Shown: positions 14,001 through 24,777 of the stretch, one piece after another | How the letters are laid out: the number at the start of each line of letters is the position of its first letter | Numbering within the stretch: the stretch's first letter is position 1 | NCBI RefSeq assembly: GCF_019059575.1 | Contig: NW_024881984.1 | Coordinates: forward strand, 372,001-436,000 | Direction of reading: 5' to 3' | DNA: 64,000 nucleotides | Source of the DNA: Amphibalanus amphitrite | Lineage: Eukaryota > Arthropoda > Thecostraca > Balanomorpha > Balanidae | Made by a program: the position numbers and the translations under genes | The notes under the pieces: generated by a model | Databases searched by the model: none | Seen by the model: only the letters and a program-made list of their open reading frames with translations | Told to the model about the DNA's origin: nothing

Positions 14001-17000
14001 CCACTTGTTGTGTCTGTCTATCCGACTCTTTCTATCTGGCTGTGTGCGACCCCGATCCATCCTTTGTCTGCAGGGTGGTCGTTTTTTTATTCCTGCAGGG
14101 GTTCAACTTGTGCTCGTAAAAACATCCATGCTACCGATATTTCCAACGGCATGACCTGTCATTTTAGAACTATTGTAACTGACTACGAGTGACTGACGAT
14201 TGTCACGCGTCATTGTTATTACTATTATTTCGTTCTCTGAAACAGCCAGCTAGCCTGCAGTGATTTGACGGGGCACCTGTGCCCCATTCGTTGGTCAGGC
14301 GCCGTCCCTTTGTACTGGGTGACGAGGTTCTTACACCTGTGCTCGTAAACTAACTACTAGACGAGTCCTGTTGTGTAAGAGCAGAGCGAAAAACGTTGCT
14401 TCCAACCCAAAACAACAGCGTCCCGCGCTATGTTCGTGCTAAATTTAACTCCCACACTCCATCCTAAGCTGGCAGCGTTGTGATCCTATCCAGCCTGCAT
14501 GTAGCGTATGATCGTAGTTGGCATAGTTGGCACGCATTAAAACTCAGTGGCCGCCCTGAGGATCCGACACAGTCCTTTTGCCTTCTCCTGCGCATCATCC
14601 ATTGCCACAACCGATCGGTTCTCCAGTGACCGCCGTCGGTCTGCACAATCAGCGCCGCTTTAGCGACTGCCTAACCGCTCAGTCACCCCGTTAGTGTCAT
14701 CATAGCGATGTTGATCGCTATGATGTAGCTACATCGCTACAGCATAGCGATGTAGCAGTGTTGAGCCAGGAGCTGCGGTGGCCTTGAAGTATGGTGTTTG
14801 CGTCCTCTGCTGACGGGAATGATCTATACGAGCCTCAAATGTGCGAGCGAGGTGTTCTATTCTATTGTCATTTCGCGGCTCGCTAAGAGATTGCGATGCG
14901 CCGTGGTTTTATAATGTGATTGGATGCAGCGCCATACGAAGAAAGTGGGACTGCGAAGTATGACTACTCCAGGAAATGTAAGGACTGGATAGTCTGTCCC
15001 GAGACGGACCAATTATTATCCCTCATACCCTACACCCGTCATGTTGACTTCTCAGCTGCGGACGAGTAGTGCGATTAACTATGCGGCCGCCTCTAGTACC
15101 CCCCGGTCGATGGTGTTCCAGCGGCTTTGGCGGCGGCACGCGCCGACACACGCTCGCGGTGTAGAGTGCGCTCCCCAGGGAGGGCTGTAGGACCTGCTGA
15201 GGGCCTCCGACGTGCGTTAGGTATTCACCGGGAACTTATGATCTTGTGATGGAAATATCCCTGGGGGATACATCCCTTGCTGTGTTTCTTAGTTCATCAA
15301 ACACAGTGTAGGCACTGAATATGCATGCATCCTGCTGTAAAAGCTTTTTTGTGTTCTGTCCAATTTTTCCAAATTGCTCTATATTAGTCCGCCAGGTGTT
15401 ATTACGAGTGGTAGCCCGCGGCGCTGGAGCCACAAGCTGCGCTAGTTTCGTATCGGTCGCGCCACTGTTTGTCCTGTTGCGCGGCGATCGCAAACCACCG
15501 GCGGCGGTGCCAGCTGTTTATCGGTTTGCTGGAACGGCTCGATTGGTCTGTGGCTGATTTGATTTCGAACGGGTGTGCCGGGGCTACATATTTGAGCACG
15601 CAGCGCAGTGTTTGAGGGATGTGTGTGATGGCTATGTTTGTGCTGGGCAGGGTGTGTGTGTGCGTGGCGGCGTAAAAACACCTCAGGCGGACTGAAGATG
15701 ATTACAGGGTTTGGGTAATTTGTAGAGCGGGTGGTGGATTCAGACAGGAGGGAGCTCGTTGGGTACGTATTACCCGTGATGGGTTTGTGATTTGAGGCGG
15801 CGCTTAGGCGGAGGAATTGTGCGGAAGAATGTGGGCTGTATGAATAACAAGCTTGATGTTTGTGCCGATATAATATCCTTAGAGAATGAGCTAAAGCTAC
15901 GGCGTACCTACTTGTGCTGTTGACTGAGGTGCTTGATGACTTCGTGACCGAAAGGTCTTTTTGGTTACTTCGTTGTACAATGCGCCAATAGTTCTGCTGT
16001 GGTTGGTGTGACCGTTTCTTCCGTGTCATAAATTCCCAGATATTTTTAAATCCACTGTCGGCCGGTCACTCACGTCACGTGTCTGTTCTTCCCTCAGCAA
16101 CTGGACGGCCAAAACATCTACAACTCGTGCTGCACGCTCCGCATCGAGTACTCTAAACTCACCAGCCTCAACGTCAAGTACAACAACGACAAATCGCGCG
16201 ACTACACCAATCCCAGCCTGCCCACAGGTGACCCCACGCTCGATTCGGCTGGCTTTATGCTGGGAGGTAGGTGTCGGGGCTGCTGGCGCTGCGGGGCGGC
16301 GGCGGGCGGGGGCGGCGGGCGGCCGCCGCCCGGGCCGACCGGCCGCGCGTTCAGGCTCGGCCCGGGCTGCGGCCGGCCGCCGCCGCCGCCCGCCGCCGTC
16401 TGCTGGTGGACGGGGCGGGAGCCCTGCCCGATCCTCGCTCCGGTCCTGCACCGACCGACCAGCGCGGCTGGCGCGCAGTAAGTTCCGACCGCTTCTGCTC
16501 CAGTGTCTGGCTCTCTTCTGTTTCCTGTCTTCTCACAGAGCGTGAAGTGAAGGTTGGTTGTTGTTCAGACGCTGCTTGCGTAACTGCCATAGCTTTGTGT
16601 GCTGCCACATGGTTGATGCTAAACTGGGCTATAGCGGTTGCTAATAAAACGCATAATAAGTACTGTAATATGTAGGCAGAGATTATAAACCCAATAGTCG
16701 TAAGGCCCTGCTAAGCAGTGGTCTTTCATCGCCCCTGTAAAGTGTTTCAACGAAATAACATCTATTGGACATAATGCCATACGTTTATCAACAATATGAA
16801 TAAATGGCGTGTTCCTCCCCATATCCTTGCATGCACTCCCCCTGTGCGCTTTCTGTCTTCTAGTGTGCCCACTTTTCACACGGGTAGCTCACCGCCTGGC
16901 CTGGGTGCACTGACCTCTGTATTTCAGGACTGTCCCCGGCTTTCTTGTGCCGCCTTTCACTAATCACTGCCGTATGTGGGGCGTGTGCGCAGTGTGCACT

Positions 17001-20000
17001 GAGTGATTGGCACTATGGGTTCGTGACTGTGCGTGTCTGTGTGTACTAGGCACTGCTGACCGGTCTAACTTGCACTAACTGCCTGGTATTTCATTGGTTA
17101 ATGACTCATTCGTGCTAAACATTGCGTTTTAACAGCTGTATTGGAAGTGTCCGTTGCCATTGTGGTTGTATGCATTGCAGTGAATAATGTGTTAAACTGG
17201 TTGGAAAATGGTATGATGATAGCCGTGAGATTTGGTGCCCTGCTGTTTTGAAGTTCTGAGAGTCTTCTTATCTCGTTTCAAGTATGAGTTCAGCCGACTA
17301 AGCTGAATATTCATGACGTTCTGTTCATTTGAATAACTGGGGTTCGTTCCTTTGTCCTCTGCTGGTAGCTGATACGGATGTATCCCAACTACGACAAATT
17401 ATTCTAGTTTCAAGTTACTTAAAAAGAAATATTGCAGACCTAAGCTACTGATAAGTCTCTTATTTGTATGTGCAATGTCGCTCGAATCACTAGTTTCTTT
17501 TCCTCTCGAAGACATTGTCAGTTTTCTGAAGGTTTCGCTCATGCGCACAAAGATTTATTATGTACATTAAAATCGAACAACATAGATAGTTTATTTCTCT
17601 TCACATCTATTAAACCTTGGTTTGAGAGTTCACTCCTCGCTAGCTTAGGGTAAACTTTTACCCTAGAACCCAGTAACCTTCTTACTACCGGGCGCACCAC
17701 CTAACGGCGCTTGCTAGCCATATCACCCATATCGTTAGCCATGTTTAGTAGTCTTGGCCACAGCTACCGGCTCGACCCTTTATCAGTCAATCGCCCCCCC
17801 CCCCTTACGCGTTGGCTGCCGACTGTCCCCTGCCCCCTCAGCTCCCCTGCCACTCCCCTCTGGTGACCCCTGGTGACCCTATGACAGTCGCCGGCGGGCC
17901 ATCACCTCCCCGTGTGTACCGTCTTGACAGGCGGGTCTCCCGGCATGCTGTCGCCATTCGGCCTGCACGGCCTGACGCCGTCGCTGGCCGGCTTCGCGGG
18001 CATGGGCGGAATGGGAGGCATGCCCGGAATGGGCGGCGGAATGGGAGGAGGCATGGGCGGAGGTGAGTGGAGTGTGCCTGACACTTGCAGGGAAGTATGT
18101 TTAGGAGATAGTTGTTGGAACTGTATAGCTCATTGAACGCTTGTGGCAATTTGTTAAACTGTTATGGTTTATGTATATTAAATTTGCAAAGAATTCTTTA
18201 GAATCCGATGTTTTATGTGCTTTAAGCATTTGAGCCTTTACACTTTAGTGTTATGCTAATGAAATTGGCACGAACCCACTTAAATTTCATTAATGCCGCT
18301 TGCAGCTTTGAAATACTGCGGCCCAGTTCCGATGAGATTCTTGGTGTCGATTCTAGAAGCCGACTCGTATTCAATTACACGACCGATTTCTCGGTTCGCC
18401 TGGTTCGGCGAAACTCCAATACGTACACCTGCCACCAGTTGGGCCGCGGATCTAATCGCACGTCTCGGCGCGGCGCCGTCAGACGCCCGGCGCCGTCCGC
18501 GGGCTAACCGGCAGACAGAACCATTACAGGGGCTGATCCGGCGCCGGGAGAGACGGGGGCGGCGGCCGGTCGACGAGGGATCGCGGCTCGAGTTGGACGG
18601 ATCGGGAGGGATGGGGGGATAGTGGTGACGTTTGTAGGTCGGTGATGTTTTATGATGATGCGCTGACCAAATTGGGTTTATCACAGGGTGTGTACGTTTG
18701 CATGCCGTGAGAACTGGGCCGGTTCGCTGACCGTTCCTGCGCCAAGGTATGTGTCTCTCTGAACTGTTTGCGCCTCTGTGACGAACGTTTAAACCTGACT
18801 CTTTTCTCGGTGTTTCCTCGACAGTACCGTTCGGCGGTCTGATGCCCGGAAACCTGAGTGGAGCCGGTATCGGCATGGGCCGTCTGCAGGGTAATCCGCT
18901 CACCGGCGGAACCGTGCTGCTCGTCTCCAACCTGGATGAGGAGGTACGAACCGCGCCGGGAGTGTGTTGGGTCGCTCGCCTGTCCTCGCAGTGTTTCATA
19001 CCGTCCTTATGGACTTCATCCTGTCCTGACTGTGAAGGTCCTCGGCTCCCCCTCCCGCTGCGTCATGTCGACCTGGATCAACCTGCGTCCACTGTTATTC
19101 ACCCATATGTGTCATGTGCCTTCCACTCTCCGCCCTCCGCCCACCGTTCTCTACTCTCCGCCCTCCGCCCCGCCGTCTACCGCCCGTGCCCACCGCCTGT
19201 GTCCACCGCCTGTGTCCACCGCCCGTGCCCACCGCCGGTGTCCACCGCCCACCGCCCGCCGTGTGCTGCTCACCGCCCCACGCCTACAGCCGGCAGCCGG
19301 TGATGTGGGACTGTGAGCCCACAGCCCACAGGACACCCAGTCGGCTGCTGTGGTTCACAATGTTGCCTTGCTAGCTCCCAGACCTGTACATAAGGACGGT
19401 CGACAGCCCGGCAGGCTATGAGGCGGCGGATGGTGGATGGTGGGCGGTGGGCAGTGGACGGTTCCGCCATACGTGCTGTACAGTCGCTCTGGGTCTGTTG
19501 GGATGCTGTGCTTGGCTGGGTGTTCTCTGCTGTGTTGGGTGACCACTGACCGTCCCTCTCTCCCTCTCTCCCCTCCCTCCCTCTCTCCCCTCCCTCCCTC
19601 TCTCCCTCTGCCACCCCGTCCCTCCCCTCGTGTACCCCAGTGTGCTCTGATTGCGGTGCTGATTGGTCACTCCTGTCAGATGATTGAATTCGCCGAGCCC
19701 GAGTGTGTCATTTTCTCGTGTTCTGCCGGGCTTGGCTTTCCCAGTGTCATCAATCATTGATAGTGTCTTGATTTTGCTGAGAATCTATTGTGTGCCGCTT
19801 CCAGCGCGGTACGAACGTTACAATAGCGTATCTGACTAGCTAGCTTAGACTGAGAGCGAGTTGTTTGTGTAGTCTGTTTGGCCCTAGCAGAGTTCTCTAT
19901 AGCTGGTGTGACAGTGTAGGCCCGTTGACTGAGGAGGCGTCATCCATGGGGCTTGTTCTAACCGGTCTTTTTTCTCTGTTGCCTGCCGCGCCCTCCGTCT

Positions 20001-23000
20001 GTTCGCCTGTAGATGGCCTCTCCTGAAGCTCTCTTCACTCTCTTCGGTATGTTGCGTTTCTTACTCTGCTCGCGTACGCCGCCGCCCGGTATTGTCCGCC
20101 GGCGGCCGGGGGGGGGGGGGCCGCCGACGCCGCGCGCCGCTGTCTGCTGTCCGCTCCGGACACGACACTGTGTGTCCGCACTGTGTCCGGAGTGTGTCCG
20201 ACGCGGGCGGCACAGCGGTGCGCGGTGGGCTGTTCGCGAGTGTGCACCACACCTGCTGGGAGTGTCTGTTGTTTGGGGCGTGTCGTCCTCCCCTTTGTAG
20301 GCTAAAGCTGGGCTGATTGAATTGATTCAGCAATAAAGATTGACTGATGTGCCAAACTTTAGCGATCACATCGCTAGTCAATTTCCAGTTGTTTGCATGG
20401 CTAGTAAATCACGATAAAGCTAACGCCCTATAAAACTTTCCAGTTGGCCAACGTCGCTGTGACAGACGTTTAAACCTAATTCCGTTCAAATTTGGTTCCA
20501 CGAATGTGTCGAACCGTGCAGCGGAAAGAAGTCCCGACTTCTGCGGCCAAAAATAGTCTGTGTCACGCTCGGCCGCAGTGCAGCGGTTCTCTAATGGCAA
20601 TGCCTGGCCCTGGTGTGGCCAGTAACTGTCAGCCAAACACAGCCGTCGTCAGTTTGAGCAAATTTATTGACGGAACTGGGCGGTGCCTGCCGCCATATGG
20701 GCACGTCAACTGCGCCATTCCTTGAAGGTGATGAGTTACCGTACGAGTCAATCCTGCTAAATTGGGTGATAGCATCCCCCCTGTGGCCTTTTTAGACAGA
20801 CATGGCAATTTAAATAAGGCTTAGCAGCATACAAAAGATTGTTCATTAAGCCGATGGGGTGCATTTCATAATGCCATTGCCCCGACACTGGAGCATTTAC
20901 GGCTATGTCTGCTCATAATGTAATGTTACTTCATGGGGAGCCCCCTTCCCGGTTGTTTGGTGTGGTGCTCGCTAGCGGACAGCGCTGAGGCGGCCCGGCC
21001 GCTCGCTGGTCATGACGTCACACTCGCACTGGGCTGGCACGCTGTGACGTCACTATCGCCTGGGGCTGTCAGCTCTGTGGTGTTTTGTTCTCTGGCCGCG
21101 CGCTCAGCCTTTGTTCAGTCTCTCACTCGGCCCGCCCGGCTCTGGCACCGCAGCGCCATGGTGTGACGTCATACTAGCGATCTTTTGTTAAACTTTAACG
21201 TCTAGAGATTTTTGACAAGTTGATTTGACAATTTTCTAACTTTGTCGTTGATTTATGGTCAGTTTAGCGTTACGTTAGCGACTTTTTCTGTAGTTTGTTG
21301 TTGATAGTGTTGTTTTGTATATGTGTGCAATGTTACTATTTCCTGATATAATGCTATGCTGGTCGATGACACAGTTTGACCTAACCTGGCGCGACCCTCA
21401 GGCGTTTACGGTGACGTAACTCGCGTGAAGATCCTCTTCAACAAGAAGGACAACGCCCTGGTACAAATGGCCGAGCCGCACCAGGCCAACCTTGGTGAGT
21501 ATGATCGGAAAGCGTGCCGGCCGCCGACATCGTCATAAGGGGACCGCTTCGAGACCCCCAGTGGTCTGTGGGTCCCGGGAGTCCCCTTCTGACATGCTGT
21601 GGTGATGTCTTAGGCCAAAGAAAATATTGCCTTTATATGCGGATGAGTTGGCCGTGATTTAGATCGAATACTACCGTTTGGAAATGATTCGTAAGCAAAA
21701 CTGAATGCCTCCGAGGCTACGAAGTGAGTTTACTGGCGAATTAAACTTCCTTTCGAAGTGACCTGACCTGTACACACCGTGTGTGCCCGCAGCGCTCAGT
21801 CACCTGGACAAGGTGAAGGTGTGGGGCCGCCAGATCCGGGTGATGCCCAGCAAACACCAGGTGGTGCAGATGCCCAAGGAGGGCCAGCCGGACGCCGGCC
21901 TCACCAAGGACTTCACCAACTCGCCCCTGCACCGCTTCAAGAAGCCGGGCAGCAAGAACTACCAGAACATCTACCCGCCGTCGGCGACGCTGCACCTCTC
22001 CAACATCCCGCCGCACGTCACCGAGCAGGACATCCGGCAGGCCTTCGAGGTGGCCGGCTTCGACGTCAAAAACTTCAAGTTCTTCCCGTAAGTGGCAGAG
22101 GGTGGGGAGGAGGAAAGAATGTGGAAGGGATAGAGGGATGGGGACTGAGAGAGGTGGGACTGATAAAGACACGAACCTACGAAGTCGCCAGGCACAATAG
22201 GGGACGCATTCTGTATTCAGTCATTTGTCAGCTGTTGAAGCTTTCATGTGGTTAGTTGACATTCCTTTCATTGACATTCCCCACACCCACACCCACACCC
22301 CTGCCTGGAGTCACGTCAGCTGCCTGTCAATGAGAAATGCCGATTCCAGTCGGGCCGAGTGCCGCCAGCATGCCACAGAGTCTACTGACTACTAAAGATG
22401 AAAATAAGATTAGCATTTGCTGACTTTTTTGATAATTCAAAAGGGATTTGATAGATGTTAAACAATGTCCTCTATAAACATTATAACAGTGAGCATGTTA
22501 AGTCTATGTTTTTTTTTTTTTTTGTTGCAAACGAACGTAAATCTGTGCCAATAGGAGCGTTTACTCATGCGGTTTTCACCACTACAGCCACCACCGCTGT
22601 CCTGGCGCCGTGCAGTCTGCCCTCCCAGCCGCCCCCCCCCCCCCCCAGCTCTCCTCGCCGCCGCCGAGCGCCACATTTGGCCGCCCTCTGTAGCCGGCGA
22701 ACGGGGTCGCTGATTGCGAGTGGCTCGCGGTGCGGGGCAGTAAAGGTCAGGGGTCCCTTCACCTCCCTGGAGAGGGGTCAGTGGGGTCAGCCGAGCGGGC
22801 TTTGTACACCCAGAGCCGGATGTGACCTGGGTGGGGAAGGGAGGGGGGACTGGAATTGAGGTGGCGCTTGATACCGGTGAAGCGTTCAGAACATTTAGGT
22901 TTATTTACGAACATTTACGAAGAGGTGCTCGTTAGAAGGTTAGGGGTAACAGTGTCATTATGGGATGTTGTACTGAATGAACGAGATGGTATTATGAAGC

Positions 23001-24777
23001 ACTGAGAAATGCTGAATTTCTTAAAGCGCCTCAGGGTAGCCTGATGACTGATTGTGACCGCCGATGACCCAAGGATACCTATATCTGACGAACTCTGACT
23101 ATTGTCGGCCAATTGTGTCCTCTGATAACCTGTCATGGCCTCTTGTGACCTGTGACCAGACCTCTGTTGACCATTGGACCCTCTGACCTCTGCTGAACCA
23201 GTAGCGTATTCCCTTGGGGAACACGCGACCCAATATGACCCTGCTGACCTCTGGTTACCTCCGCTGACCCCTGCCGACCTCTGGTGACCCACAGGAAGCG
23301 TGACGCCATTGAGGGCGACAACGGCCAGCGGCGGGACCACCGGATGGCGCTCGTGCAGCTGAGCAACGTCGAGGATGCCGTCATGGCTCTCATTGTGAGT
23401 ACAGCCGCGGACCGGCGGACCTGCGGGAGCTGGGTGTTCCTCTTTGGCGGCTCACTGCTAGCGTAGGATTGGTGGGGACTGCTGGTAATATGAAAGTAGT
23501 TATCGTGGGGATTTTAAACTCAGTATTCAAATGGTGTCGTTTGGTCTTCGTTACTTATAAATGCTGACCTGCTTTCCTCATCATCTTTGATTATCTTTCC
23601 TATCACGTTTATGCTCGATTCTATCAGAAAATGCTTTTTTATTATAGTGTCTTGGTCTTTGTGAGGGTTATCTTGTGCGGTTTATGTTATGACAGTTTTT
23701 TTCTGGCATGATCGACTCGTTTCTCATAGCCGTACGTTGCAAACAACTTTCTAAGCTTCATGTTTTTCCGAGTGCTCCAAACACTTCATCTTTGCCACGC
23801 CATTTCTCTGTCCATTTCATTTCCATCGTTCTGTTTCGGAAATCCACTTCATCTGTCTTTGATAAACCCGCACATTCTTCTCTGCTAACTGCGGTAATAA
23901 TAGCTTTGTTTATGGCTCCATTCTCCTCGCGCCGCGCGTCGGCTCGACACGCTCTCACACTAAGTCTGTGGCGCTAATCGTCGCGGGATCTCCGCTTCTA
24001 ACGATCTCCTTCGTCGAGCGTCTGCTCCGAATGACGGCGCGGCAGCGTCTTTTGAGTCGCCTCAGATGGATGCTCATGTGGGGCGTCGCTTTCAACTCTC
24101 CTCGCGGCCTCTTTTGCCGACGAATTGAGCGGAATTTGAATGTTTGCCAATATGTCTGGTGAAAAGAGGGCTGCGGCGAGCTTTCAGTGAGGCGCGGTCG
24201 GTTGAATGGCCGCCCGGCCGCCGGGAAATGATTCCTGCGGAGCTGACAGCGATGGGCAGTCAGGGCGAGCCGCACAGACGGGCAGGGGCGGGGGGTGCTG
24301 ATTGGAAACTGCGCGGACTCTGCCGTCTGGACGAGGCTCCCGGGCCGGTCGGCCGACGCGGCGCTGACGAAAAATGGTCCGTCCCGAGTGCCAATTTTAA
24401 TTAGCAACTTTTAATTGGATCGGGCGGTCTGTCGTACGTCGGACAGGAGTTGGCGCATTCATTATGCTAAGCCTTTGATGCGGGGATGTCGGCGTCAGGA
24501 GATGTGTTGTCGTCCCCTAGCAGCTCGCCTAATATCGCTCGATGAAAGCGTGTCCCTAGTTCGATGTGTTTGCATTGTAAAAGCCCGTTGGTCTTTATTT
24601 CCGAGAGTGTAGTAAATTCAGTCGAGGATTTGATCTTGATGATCAATTGTCATGTTTTTCCATATTTTCCGTGATTGTTGACGTTATTTCTGTTTTGTTT
24701 TTCCGCAGAAAATGCACAACTACCAGCTCAGTGACGCTAATCACCTCAGGGTCTCCTTCTCAAAGTCAACGATCTAG
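1867..24777 (+). CDS. heph (PTBP1 family): Polypyrimidine tract-binding protein (PTBP/hephaestus), 5'-partial, 11 exons in window
   Basis: Nuclear RNA-binding protein that binds CU-rich RNA and represses or shapes splicing. Exons: 1867-2013, 8573-8707, 13458-13568, 16098-16266, 17931-18062, 18825-18943, 20013-20046, 21402-21494, 21793-22087, 23295-23394, 24709-24777. They sum to 1404 nt, in frame, giving 467 residues and a TAG stop. The order is: second half of RRM1 (residues 1-40), linker with [17 protein letters not shown]2 (about 67-150), a Gly/Met-rich linker (188-231), RRM3 (about 258-335) and RRM4 (about 370-467), ending in [10 protein letters not shown] as in other PTBPs. The N-terminus and first half of RRM1 must lie upstream of the window; I found no such exon in 1-1866. 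Wording around RRM1-RRM2 is very close to Drosophila hephaestus as I remember it. All junctions are GT-AG and phases agree. Confidence 0.96.
2912..2965. repeat. 54-bp direct repeat, copy 1
   Basis: Identical to 3272-3325. It starts gatgatcggccggccgtccc. An inverted partial copy (tgagagggacgg) follows it directly. Confidence 0.85.
3006..3207. repeat. 202-bp GC-rich dispersed element, copy 1
   Basis: By eye identical and gap-free with 8013-8214. It starts at an A-run and aaaaaatcgaacccg and ends cccgttaacgaacat. Read on the minus strand it ends GGGTTCGATTTTTT, which resembles a pol III box B plus T-run terminator, but I see no full tRNA fold. Confidence 0.85.
3272..3325. repeat. 54-bp direct repeat, copy 2
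   Basis: Exactly 360 bp after copy 1. The pair brackets one copy of the 202-bp element, so it may mark a long target duplication or a simple local duplication. Confidence 0.85.
4624..5629 (-). pseudogene. Possible degenerate retroelement gag-like ORF
   Basis: Two overlapping minus-strand open frames: a Pro-rich part (about 5629-5350), then a frame change near 5300 into a part (5350-4624) with patterns such as [17 protein letters not shown] and [14 protein letters not shown]. These remind me of the C-terminal part of gag-like proteins of DIRS-type elements. Open frames arise easily in such GC-rich DNA, so this is a weak call. No reverse transcriptase is visible next to it. Confidence 0.25.
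6110..6882. repeat. Minisatellite A, unit about 65-70 bp
   Basis: About eleven copies of a unit containing cgttcagcggctgtctgtga, with gcagaccaattaggcgg and runs of 5-15 G that vary between copies. The G-runs suggest quadruplex potential on the plus strand. Confidence 0.92.
6883..7530. repeat. Minisatellite B, unit about 36 bp
   Basis: About 17-18 copies of a unit containing gtcagtgcgtggagcgatca and gcgctcagaggggccg, directly after minisatellite A. Because the unit is a multiple of three it leaves several frames open, with a 12-residue repeat peptide; this is not a gene. Confidence 0.93.
8013..8214. repeat. 202-bp GC-rich dispersed element, copy 2
   Basis: Second copy of the element at 3006-3207, same orientation, 5007 bp downstream, in the same PTBP intron. 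Confidence 0.85.
8573..8707 (+). CDS. heph: PTBP exon: RRM1-RRM2 linker and start of RRM2
   Basis: 45 codons, phase 0 at both ends. An Ala/Gln-rich linker leads into [19 protein letters not shown], the first strand of RRM2. Confidence 0.96.
8708..13457. other. PTBP intron, no gene seen
   Basis: A 4.75-kb intron. It includes a GC-rich block (9240-9980) and a near-palindrome of gacggcgtgacgg-type words around 10370-10413. I found no supportable exon or RNA gene. Confidence 0.55.
13458..13568 (+). CDS. heph: PTBP exon: middle of RRM2
   Basis: 37 codons after a good polypyrimidine tract (ttctttcatttcag). It holds [17 protein letters not shown] and FQALIQYPD, the RNP1 region of RRM2. Confidence 0.96.
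13569..16097. other. PTBP intron, no gene seen
   Basis: It holds a cluster of short palindromes of catagcgatg-type words at 14697-14757 and otherwise unremarkable sequence. Confidence 0.55.
16098..16266 (+). CDS. heph: PTBP exon: end of RRM2
   Basis: 56 codons plus one base. It holds [20 protein letters not shown] and [15 protein letters not shown], the classic end of PTBP RRM2. The donor ggaggtaggt leaves phase 1. Confidence 0.95.
16267..17930. other. PTBP intron, no gene seen
   Basis: It begins with about 200 bases of extreme GC (16270-16480) and then becomes AT-balanced. I see no exon. Confidence 0.55.
17931..18062 (+). CDS. heph: PTBP exon: Gly/Met-rich RRM2-RRM3 linker
   Basis: Phase 1 in and out, 132 nt. 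The end of the exon is a run of [11 protein letters not shown] units. The flanking AG and GT sites and phases fit the PTBP model, but the linker itself is poorly conserved in the family. Confidence 0.9.
18063..18824. other. PTBP intron, no gene seen
   Basis: A 762-bp intron. The open frames in its GC-rich second half have no recognisable content. Confidence 0.5.
18825..18943 (+). CDS. heph: PTBP exon: linker end and first strand of RRM3
   Basis: 119 nt. It ends [13 protein letters not shown], the RNP2 strand of RRM3. The donor gaggtacg leaves phase 0, upstream of the 34-nt exon. Confidence 0.95.
18944..20012. other. PTBP intron before the 34-nt exon
   Basis: A 1.07-kb intron holding a short cctgtgtccaccgcc-type repeat (about 19185-19260) and a strong CU-rich tract (19551-19625). 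Confidence 0.7.
19551..19625 (+). promoter_or_regulatory. CU-rich tract, candidate PTB-binding silencer
   Basis: Nearly pure C/T for about 70 bases (tccctctctcc-type units), 390 bp upstream of the 34-nt PTBP exon. PTBP binds CU-rich RNA, so this could mediate repression of that exon by its own product. The regulatory role is inferred. Confidence 0.45.
20013..20046 (+). CDS. heph: PTBP 34-nt exon in RRM3 (frame-setting)
   Basis: Acceptor gcctgtag, donor ggtatgt. It encodes [12 protein letters not shown] with the next exon. At 34 nt it is not a multiple of three. Joining 18943 directly to 21402 would read GCG TTT ACG GTG ACG TAA, a stop at 21417-21419, upstream of three more exon junctions. 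In vertebrates PTBP1 and PTBP2 have a 34-nt exon in the same part of RRM3 whose skipping triggers nonsense-mediated decay (established knowledge). Confidence 0.95.
20047..21401. other. PTBP intron after the 34-nt exon
   Basis: A 1.36-kb intron. It holds a GC-rich start and several tgacgtca palindromes at 21013-21170. No exon seen. Confidence 0.5.
21402..21494 (+). CDS. heph: PTBP exon: middle of RRM3
   Basis: 93 nt, phase 1 in and out. It encodes [20 protein letters not shown], the RNP1 region of RRM3. Confidence 0.96.
21793..22087 (+). CDS. heph: PTBP exon: end of RRM3 and start of RRM4
   Basis: 295 nt. It holds [40 protein letters not shown] and [10 protein letters not shown], the conserved short linker that packs RRM3 against RRM4. 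Confidence 0.97.
22088..23294. other. PTBP intron with TGACCTCTG repeat at its 3' end
   Basis: It holds a T18 run near 22508 and a C-run near 22633. From about 23140 to the acceptor it is a degenerate repeat of tgacctctg-type words. Confidence 0.6.
23295..23394 (+). CDS. heph: PTBP exon: middle of RRM4
   Basis: 100 nt. It encodes [20 protein letters not shown] and [13 protein letters not shown]. Confidence 0.95.
23395..24708. other. Last PTBP intron, no gene seen
   Basis: A 1.3-kb intron with no exon, RNA gene or clear repeat that I can support. Confidence 0.5.
24709..24777 (+). CDS. heph: PTBP last coding exon: end of RRM4 and stop
   Basis: 23 codons including TAG. It ends [11 protein letters not shown], the usual PTBP C-terminus. 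The acceptor follows a T-rich tract (tgttttgtttttccgcag). Confidence 0.97.
   Translation, partial: KMHNYQLSDANHLRVSFSKSTI

Noticed and set aside
16228..16545. Overlapping frames on both strands in the GC island after PTBP exon 4
   Set aside because: Extreme GC content leaves all frames open. The start overlaps the true exon end, with a good donor at 16267.
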